DNA of 64,000 nucleotides from Paracoccaceae bacterium (GTDB taxonomy: Bacteria; Pseudomonadota; Alphaproteobacteria; Rhizobiales; Stappiaceae). Where the stretch lies: contig PARB01000030.1 of NCBI GenBank assembly GCA_002709505.1, positions 55,816-119,815 of the forward strand. The letters run 5' to 3'. Under the pieces are notes generated by a model. That model was not told where the DNA came from. It was given only the letters and a program-made list of their open reading frames with translations, and did not search any database. The position numbers were made by a program, and so were the translations under genes. Of the stretch, positions 57,583 through 64,000 are shown in pieces. Every line of letters starts with the position of its first letter. Positions within the stretch are counted from its first letter, which is position 1.

Positions 57583-60500
57583 CCCGAAAAGTTCCTTGCA
57601 ACGTGCCCCTCAACCGGCTTCGGATTCTGCTTTGACCAGTTTTCCACCTCCTCAACCAGCGCAGCGACAATCGATGACTTGTCTCCCGGGTCACCTCTCA
57701 GGAGGCGAACACACTCGTACCAAACATCCGAGCGCTCCGGTCCGATCTCCCGCCACCAAGTTTCTCCGTGATTGCTGAACAGCAGCCCCGGCGTTCCGGT
57801 CGCACCAGCGAGTTCAATGACGGCGGTACCCGGGCCAATGACGAGATCCAGATTGGACATCAGCGCGGCAACGCTATCGAAATCGTTGTACTGGTCGATA
57901 TCCTCGAGATTAATAATCTTACCCGGGTAGCGTTCACGGACCCAGTCTAGTTCTTCCTCGCAATCATCGTATTGAAGGTTCACGAAGGTAATGTCTTTGA
58001 GGGCAAACAGGGGTTCCAGTTCCTCGATGTCGAGATAGTGTACGTTGCGCATCGCATTTGTGAGTTGGCTGCGCCAGCTTAATCCTACCAATCTAGTGTT
58101 CTTGGGCAGTCGCTCGCGGAATGCCGAGGCCTTTACCGGATCAGGCTTCAGATAAGGCGTGCGTTTAAAGTCACTATAATCCTTGCGGAAATGCCAGATA
58201 ATTTCGGTAAAAAGCATAATTTTGTCTGCTTTTTCTACCGCTTCATGGCCATTGTTATCCAAAACCCGCCGTAAATCTGCGCCGGGTAGACGGTCAAATT
58301 CTCGATGCGGGAACTCGGCGCTGAACTCACGGGTTCTCCGCACCGGCGTCAGCCGGACTTGCGGGAAGGACCTGGAAAGAAGCGGCAGCAGTCGAGGGTC
58401 GCAGCACAAGCTAAAGGTGTCGTAGCCAAACCTATCACCGATCTCCGACAATAAAACGCTGTAGCGTATTTCCTCCGCTGGGCCGAAATCGCAGATAAGA
58501 AGGAGATCCTCCATCTGGAGCTCTTCTGAATTCTGGTATTTCTCCGCGCCATAATAAGCGATGAGCCGGTCTCGCATAGCGGTGTTGAGAAAGCAGCGGA
58601 AACCCCTTTCGATCTGCCGCAGCCCGAAGAAGATCGGCATGACCGGCCCTTCTAGCGGCAAGTCGATTTGGAGGTCTACACTCTCTAGGAAGTGCTGATG
58701 AGCAGTCTCAAAATGCCCCAAAATCTTTAGCAGGCGAAGCAGTTCCGTGTAGGTTGCCTTGCAGGGATCGCGAGCGACCGCCTGCTCCATAACCTGCACG
58801 GCACGCTGATAGTCGCCCACGCCCGCGAGGGCACGGGAAAAGGCCACCAGCGCGGTGTCGCTCCTGTCTCCCATTTCAATCAGTTCGGTCATGATTGTCA
58901 GGGCTTTTTGAGGTCGGCTCAGTTCCAGCCAGGCATTGGCTAGCCTAACCGACCGGGAGCCATCCATCGCAAGAATTGCATGGGACAGCGCAGCAGCATT
59001 TGACCGACCGAGAAATTCATTCAATCGAGCAAGCGTACGATTGACACGATCCGGGTTGAGAACCAGCTGAAGCGAAAAGGATTCTAGGATGTCTTCTAGC
59101 GTCTCATCGCCAGGCGTTGTTGACAAACACTCCACGTGATAGTTCACGCCAGCATTGTTGTGCCCTGATATATTCGCATACTTGAGCATGTCGGACAGGA
59201 GCCGCACAGAAGTTGTGTCGAAGGTCAGATCGGCGATCTTGATAGCAGGTAAAAGCAGGCCTGAATGGAGGTTCCCATTCAGCATCAGAGTGAGAACATG
59301 GTCCAGCGCCTTCTCATAATCCCTATGTTCGACAGCTCTTTCGCACATTGAATAAAGCAGCGCGACTTGTTCAAGGGTTTGAGGCAAAGGCTCGGAGGGT
59401 GCAGGTCCCCCGTCGTCATTGTCATCTGCAGCCAGGCCCGTGCGATTGTACTGAGCCTCCATCAGCTCGAACGATTTAGGGACTTCCTTGAGTTGCTCCA
59501 ACAGCCAGGCCCATTGGATGGCATCAGTATTCTTCGGACGAATTTTCCCGAGCCGTGTCAGAAAGTCGGCGTAGATATCGGGCGCGATGAACTGTCGGAC
59601 TTTGTTCAGGAATCTATTGCGTGCGTCGTCCGAATTCAGAACACCGCAAACCGCGTGAAGAAGGACAGACTGGTAGATCCTGCAACCAGGCGCCTTGAGC
59701 GTGCGGTGAAACGGAGCCTGGCAGATGAGCTCGTCAAAGTTCTCATGTGCCTGGCCCTTTTTCGCGAAAAGGAACGCCGGCCAATAGCTTGACTGAACTG
59801 TCGATTTCAGAACGTCCTTGCGCGGAGTCTCGTTGACCAGACTCTTGTGCGTCTTCTGGGTGATTACGATCCTGTCTGCAGATATGCGGCGGATCGCGGC
59901 CATCAAGCCGATATAGCTGTCGTCCAATGCGCCGAGGTATTTGGCATAAATAAGATAGGACCCTGCAAACAATTCAGCGAGGGAGAGCTGTCTCTTCCGC
60001 CGCAAAAGTGTAGCGCGGTCGTCGGTTAAGCCCCAGCCGGCATAGAACGGCGCGCCGAAAACCGTTACCTTCTTGCCTCTGAGCAGAGCCTCCAGACCGG
60101 ACAGAGACGTAACCACATATACATGATCAATTCCGTCGAGAAATTGGGGTAATCCTTCTTCCGGCGAGGCCAGACGGCATATTTTCTGTACCCTCGAGAG
60201 CCGCGTCTTACTCTTGTGCAGACCCTTATAGATCTCTGGATGCGGTCGGTAGATTATCTCGCTGGTCGGATTCTCGAAGGCTGCAATCTCGATGATGTCT
60301 TCCATGGTCCAGCCATCAACATTGCCCTTGCGCATGGACATGTCTTTGTCTACCTGGCCGATCACCGCAACACGCTTTTTGCCCGTGAACTTTTTGAACG
60401 GATCATTCTCGGTGGTGAGCGGCGGATTGTACTTGGAAATCCCAAGACGGCAAAGAAGTGAGATCAACTCTTCCGCCTGTTGCAGTAACTTCGGATTTGA

Positions 60501-61115
60501 CTGGAAATCGTAGTGATTTAGGACATCCTCTAAATCCGTTTGTGCCGAATGGTCATAGTGCAGAACGCCAGAGTAATCGAACACAAGAGAATACGGTGTC
60601 GTGTGGATGGCACCCAATTGGGCGGAGCGGACAAATCCATCTTCTACACGAGCATAGGCAATGTTCTTTTTCTTCAAATACGACAAAAGAAAATAAGGTT
60701 CATTATAACCCCAAATATATACGATTTTTGGCTTCTCAATCATCGCTCGAATAACGCCGGCGAAAAAGAAATAATTTTTCTTCATCGGCGCAAAAGCGCA
60801 TCTGTAATCGGAAAGGAAGTCTGCTACAAAACCAAATTTCCAGTCATTAAAACCAACCAACAGGGCGATGGGCTTCTTCCCACCTGGCTCCTTCCAGCTT
60901 TCCCCGACCAAAAACATCTCCTCAAGCCCGACCGGCGCTGGAGACAGTTCATGCGGATTGATCAGCGTGTAAGGGTACTCGTACTTGTCAGTTTTTCCCT
61001 GCCTTCTGATACGAAGGATGGCGCTCCGCAGGAACGTCTTGATCCGTTCTGGCTCGCCAAACTTATCTTGGAGGGAGGTGCGAAAGAACTTCTGAATGAC
61101 GCTCAGGTCTGCCAT
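57579..61115 (-). CDS. Large multidomain glycosyltransferase: KpsC/KpsS-like Kdo-transferase region + TPR region + C-terminal GT-B-like domain
   Basis: ARVEDGFVRSAQLGAIHTTPYSLVFDYSGVLHYD, EIIYRPHPEIYKG, VTSLSGLEALLRGKKVTVFGAPFYAGWGLTDDR (capsule synthesis family); central TPR-like repeats; C-terminal VGLSWRSQ...DLVIGPGTAVIELAGATGTPGLL. Confidence 0.82.
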   Translation of the reverse strand: MADLSVIQKFFRTSLQDKFGEPERIKTFLRSAILRIRRQGKTDKYEYPYTLINPHELSPAPVGLEEMFLVGESWKEPGGKKPIALLVGFNDWKFGFVADFLSDYRCAFAPMKKNYFFFAGVIRAMIEKPKIVYIWGYNEPYFLLSYLKKKNIAYARVEDGFVRSAQLGAIHTTPYSLVFDYSGVLHYDHSAQTDLEDVLNHYDFQSNPKLLQQAEELISLLCRLGISKYNPPLTTENDPFKKFTGKKRVAVIGQVDKDMSMRKGNVDGWTMEDIIEIAAFENPTSEIIYRPHPEIYKGLHKSKTRLSRVQKICRLASPEEGLPQFLDGIDHVYVVTSLSGLEALLRGKKVTVFGAPFYAGWGLTDDRATLLRRKRQLSLAELFAGSYLIYAKYLGALDDSYIGLMAAIRRISADRIVITQKTHKSLVNETPRKDVLKSTVQSSYWPAFLFAKKGQAHENFDELICQAPFHRTLKAPGCRIYQSVLLHAVCGVLNSDDARNRFLNKVRQFIAPDIYADFLTRLGKIRPKNTDAIQWAWLLEQLKEVPKSFELMEAQYNRTGLAADDNDDGGPAPSEPLPQTLEQVALLYSMCERAVEHRDYEKALDHVLTLMLNGNLHSGLLLPAIKIADLTFDTTSVRLLSDMLKYANISGHNNAGVNYHVECLSTTPGDETLEDILESFSLQLVLNPDRVNRTLARLNEFLGRSNAAALSHAILAMDGSRSVRLANAWLELSRPQKALTIMTELIEMGDRSDTALVAFSRALAGVGDYQRAVQVMEQAVARDPCKATYTELLRLLKILGHFETAHQHFLESVDLQIDLPLEGPVMPIFFGLRQIERGFRCFLNTAMRDRLIAYYGAEKYQNSEELQMEDLLLICDFGPAEEIRYSVLLSEIGDRFGYDTFSLCCDPRLLPLLSRSFPQVRLTPVRRTREFSAEFPHREFDRLPGADLRRVLDNNGHEAVEKADKIMLFTEIIWHFRKDYSDFKRTPYLKPDPVKASAFRERLPKNTRLVGLSWRSQLTNAMRNVHYLDIEELEPLFALKDITFVNLQYDDCEEELDWVRERYPGKIINLEDIDQYNDFDSVAALMSNLDLVIGPGTAVIELAGATGTPGLLFSNHGETWWREIGPERSDVWYECVRLLRGDPGDKSSIVAALVEEVENWSKQNPKPVEGHVARNFSG

Positions 61116-61850
61116 GGCAGGATCACAATATCTTTCTAACTAGGGAGAAAGCATTGGCTGCTTTCATCAATTTGACCGGCGCTACGTCCAGCGACAGAAG
61201 CGGTTGTAAAGCATTTTGAGCGGCCCTAGTCCTTCGGCGCATCCTTCCACTATAGCCCGTGCTTTAGCATGGAGTGGCACCCGAAGCGACTCGGCGGTCA
61301 TCCGCGCACCATCCCGTGAGCCTCGTAGAGAGCGGCTCGCTCTTGGCCAAATAGGCTTGCGAATGCAGAAACAAATCAAGCATGGCAGACTCCCATACCA
61401 TCCTGGATCACACTCCGCCATTCAATACAAATCAACAGGGCCCAAGCCTAGCGACAACAACACCGATTTCACCTCTGTCGCAATCCTGGAATTCGCTGAT
61501 CGGCATAGGAACAATTAGCATCTTATCGCTCCGGGTAAGCCGATACAGAATGCGTTCATTGAATCATTTGACGGCAGGCTCAGGGACGATAGGCTCAACC
61601 TGTTCCCAAGCCGATCCGATTCCCGTATCGCCTTAACGTAGTGGCGAGCTGATTAAAACGCCAAACGCCCACACTCGCGGCTAGGCTGGCCCACCCTAAC
61701 TGAATACGCCAAGACCTTTACCCGGCGCCGGGTCCATGGGCGACGCCCAATGGCCAGATCCTCGCCAATCCCCTTTCTTCCATCACGCTCAACCGGGCCA
61801 ACACAACGCCCGGAGTCTACGTCACACCAAATATAAAGAGGAGGGCAACA

Positions 61851-62180
61851 TCACCCCGCCCTATCACCACCGCCTCCCCCATTCCGCGTAAGCACCTGAT
61901 CGATCCGGCGGTTGAGTTCCGCCTGCCCCTGCCGAATGTCCATCAAGAGCTCACGTAACGCATCTTGAGACCGGTCGTGATCGTCGCGACGCACATACTC
62001 ATCACGAACGCGGTTTATCCGCTCGTGGAGTCGGTCATCACCTTCGCGCGAATGGCGAAGCGCATCCTCGTCTCCTTTTCGGATAGTTGCCAGCATGTGA
62101 CGATCCCGCATCAGCAACCCTCCAATGACGGTTGCAATACCGATCGCTACGGTGACAATCCACTTAAGATCATCTCCCAT
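61851..62180 (-). CDS. Phage-type small membrane/coiled-coil protein
   Basis: MGDDLKWIVTVAIGIATVIGGLLM TM then charged coiled coil; ATGA overlap with upstream Rz1-like ORF. Confidence 0.6.
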   Translation of the reverse strand: MGDDLKWIVTVAIGIATVIGGLLMRDRHMLATIRKGDEDALRHSREGDDRLHERINRVRDEYVRRDDHDRSQDALRELLMDIRQGQAELNRRIDQVLTRNGGGGGDRAG

Positions 62181-62452
62181 CACTGTCCCCGCTCCCCATG
62201 CCGCCGGCATTCCGGCCCGGTCCACACCTGCGCGTTGCACAGCCCCGCCGCCGTGACATCGATCTTGCGTTGATCCCGCGCCGTCGCGCCGCGCGCGCCG
62301 ATCAGATCGGTGCCGACGACGACGCGGATCGTCTCACGGATCTCGGCTTTCGCACCGACCGGTGCCGTGGTCATACAACCCGCCATCGTCAAGGCAGCGC
62401 CGAATAGCGTCGCGGCCGTCACGAGCCGCGTTCTTGAGGTCTTCCATGTCAT
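62180..62452 (-). CDS. Rz1-like outer-membrane spanin (lipoprotein), start embedded in Rz-like ORF
   Basis: MTWKTSRTRLVTAATLFGAALTMAGCMTTAPV lipobox; out of frame with 62334..62633. Confidence 0.6.
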   Translation of the reverse strand: MTWKTSRTRLVTAATLFGAALTMAGCMTTAPVGAKAEIRETIRVVVGTDLIGARGATARDQRKIDVTAAGLCNAQVWTGPECRRHGERGQ

Positions 62453-62633
62453 CTTTCGTCTCCTGCGCAGCCTCTTCGACAGCCTCGTTTCCCACCCGCC
62501 ATTCGGCAATCTCGACGTAAGCCCACAGCGCCAGCATCCCGGCGAGCACCAGCGCCGGCCAGCGCAACGCCGGCACCTTCCAGACCGTCGCCAGGACCGT
62601 CAGCAGCGCGCTCACGTCCAGCCCTCGAACCAC
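62334..62633 (-). CDS. Rz-like inner-membrane spanin
   Basis: TM WPALVLAGMLALWAYVEI then coiled coil NEAVEEAAQETKDDMEDLKNAARDGRDAIRR. Confidence 0.6.
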   Translation of the reverse strand: MVRGLDVSALLTVLATVWKVPALRWPALVLAGMLALWAYVEIAEWRVGNEAVEEAAQETKDDMEDLKNAARDGRDAIRRCLDDGGLYDHGTGRCESRDP

Positions 62634-63520
62634 CGCCGCACCGGCGCCGGCAGGCTGTCCCGGATCCGACCCCGGTTCGCCCAGGCGAGATAGGCGAGCA
62701 GGATCACGACGCCGGTGGTGCCGAGCGCATAGATGATCGTGGTCCAGTCGATGCCGACGGTCTCCTCGAGCGCCACGCCGGCAGCTCCGACGCCGCCGAC
62801 GACGCCCGTACCGCCCTTAGCCGCCGTCTTGCGCTCAAGCGCCCGCTTTGCCGTGGCGCGCGTTGCCGGGCCGAAAATGCCGTCAACGACCAGCGGCGGG
62901 TGGTGCGCCCGCTGAAACGCCTTCGTCGCGGCGCGCATGTCGCTGACGTCGTGCCCGAGCCGCCGCAGCAGCTCCGCATCCTCATGCGTCTGGTCGATGG
63001 AATCGGTCTTGCCGAGATCGCGCGGCGCCGGGCCGACGCCGATGTACTCGCCGGTCTCGAGCAGATGCGCCTCTTCCTTCCGCCGGCGCACCAGTCCGGG
63101 CAGACGGCGACCGCCGGCCGTGTTGTAGTTGTCGCGGAGGATCGCGGCCGCGCGCTGCACGTTGCCCGCCTTCAGCGCCTGCGCCCACCGCCATTTCAGC
63201 GCGCCGGGCCCAAGGTTATAGGTGACCGAACAAGCCGCATCGAACTGGTACTGCGGCAGCGGGCCGAAGGCTTGGCGGACCGCCGCGCCATACTCCTCGG
63301 CGATCAGCGCGCGCAACACCTGCAGCGCGCCATCCTTGGTGATCCGATCGCCCATCCGCAGGTCGCGGCCGTAGCGACCGCGCCACCATGCGGCGAAGAC
63401 CCGGCTGCGCATGGTGAAGCCGTAGCCGATGGTGAGCACACCGACCGGATCCCGGTAGGCGCTGGACACAAAGCCTTCGTGCCCGGCGATGAACGCCAGG
63501 CCGCTTTCGCTGATTTTCAT
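62612..63520 (-). CDS. Phage endolysin: GH24 lysozyme + peptidoglycan-binding domain + C-terminal TM
   Basis: FIAGHEGFVSSAYRDPVGVLTIGYGFT (E/D/T catalytic pattern), QYQFDAACSVTYNLG, AFQRAHHPPLVVDGIFGPATRATAKRAL, TM IYALGTTGVVILLAYLAWA. Confidence 0.9.
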   Translation of the reverse strand: MKISESGLAFIAGHEGFVSSAYRDPVGVLTIGYGFTMRSRVFAAWWRGRYGRDLRMGDRITKDGALQVLRALIAEEYGAAVRQAFGPLPQYQFDAACSVTYNLGPGALKWRWAQALKAGNVQRAAAILRDNYNTAGGRRLPGLVRRRKEEAHLLETGEYIGVGPAPRDLGKTDSIDQTHEDAELLRRLGHDVSDMRAATKAFQRAHHPPLVVDGIFGPATRATAKRALERKTAAKGGTGVVGGVGAAGVALEETVGIDWTTIIYALGTTGVVILLAYLAWANRGRIRDSLPAPVRRWFEGWT

Positions 63521-63595
63521 GGGAACGCCCTTTCGTCAGGCACAAAAAAAGCCGCCGGTAAGGCAGCTCATCGTGGTCGGTGATGTGTGGTCCGC

Positions 63596-63871
63596 TCAGC
63601 GCGCGGGCTTGCCCGCCTTGCCGGCCTTGCCGGCCATCGGCTCGCCGGACACCTCGCCCCGCGCCTCGGCAAGTGTGGCCTCCAACTTGGCGACCTTCTT
63701 TTTCAGCTCGGCGATCTGCTCCTCGGCCACGACCTTCTGCGCCTCGGCCACGGCGAGCGCGCCAGCCGTGTTCTGCGCGTACGATCGGATGAGGGTATCC
63801 ATTGAATGCCCCGCTTGGTACCCGGCCTGAATCCGCAGCGACTGGAGGTCAATCTGGTTCGTGTCGGTCAT
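63596..63871 (-). CDS. Phage-associated coiled-coil hypothetical protein
   Basis: MTDTNQIDLQSLRIQAGYQAGHSMDTLIRSYAQNTAGALAVAEAQKVVAEEQIAELKKKVAKLEATLAEARG. Confidence 0.5.
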   Translation of the reverse strand: MTDTNQIDLQSLRIQAGYQAGHSMDTLIRSYAQNTAGALAVAEAQKVVAEEQIAELKKKVAKLEATLAEARGEVSGEPMAGKAGKAGKPAR

Positions 63872-63902
63872 TGTCTGTCCTCTGTGTGGTTCGAGGTGTC
63901 TG

Positions 63903-64000
63903 TCAGGCCCAGGGCGCGGCGCGCGCGACCGGCGGGTTTTTCCGGACCTCAATCTGCTCAGCGATGATGGCCTTATGCTCGTCGACGTCGAGCGTGCCGG
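63903..64000 (-). CDS. C-terminal fragment of phage-region ORF, truncated by window end
   Basis: Open frame ...GTLDVDEHKAIIAEQIEVRKNPPVARAAPWA* running off the window. Confidence 0.4.
   Translation of the reverse strand, partial: GTLDVDEHKAIIAEQIEVRKNPPVARAAPWA

Noticed and set aside
61182-61636. Short ORFs between the glycan locus and phage genes, possible transposase remnant
   Set aside because: No transposase motif or terminal inverted repeats recognised.
1-64000. CRISPR arrays and complete insertion sequences
   Set aside because: No regularly spaced direct repeats and no transposase genes recognised anywhere in the window.

Overview
64 kb window of a high-GC alphaproteobacterium. Gene content suggests a marine Hyphomicrobiales/Stappiaceae-like genome, but that is inference and was not tested. 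Positions 1-50.4 kb look like ordinary chromosome: HerA-type ATPase fragment, inverse autotransporter, M20 hydrolase, LOG protein, HAD dehalogenase, BCAT, MFS, LuxR solo, DUF1131 lipoprotein, GGDEF/EAL protein, TIGR03808 protein, asparaginase, aminotransferase, homospermidine synthase plus ornithine decarboxylase, a Met-rich EF-hand protein divergent from an OmpR/HK pair, malate synthase G, NhaP-type antiporter, sigma54 response regulator, SARP/BTAD regulator, LysR plus NAD-formate dehydrogenase, globin-coupled MCP, tRNA-Gln, and a DASS transporter/hydrolase/LeuDC cluster with its LysR. From tRNA-Pro (50422-50498) to the right edge the content is accessory and visibly more AT-rich. It holds a LuxR/LuxI quorum-sensing module with small ORFs, including a 59-aa ORF absent from the supplied ORF track, and a tightly packed four-gene surface-glycan locus built from two large fusion proteins (KpsC-like/TPR/GT and NeuB/SpsF). 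At the right end is a phage lysis cassette (endolysin plus overlapping spanin-like pair). The most interesting candidates are the glycan locus, the quorum-sensing module with its palindromes, a structured non-coding region at 35.47-36.24 kb, and a perfect 20-bp tra-box-like palindrome upstream of the globin-coupled MCP. All calls come from reading the sequence and recognising families; no searches were run.
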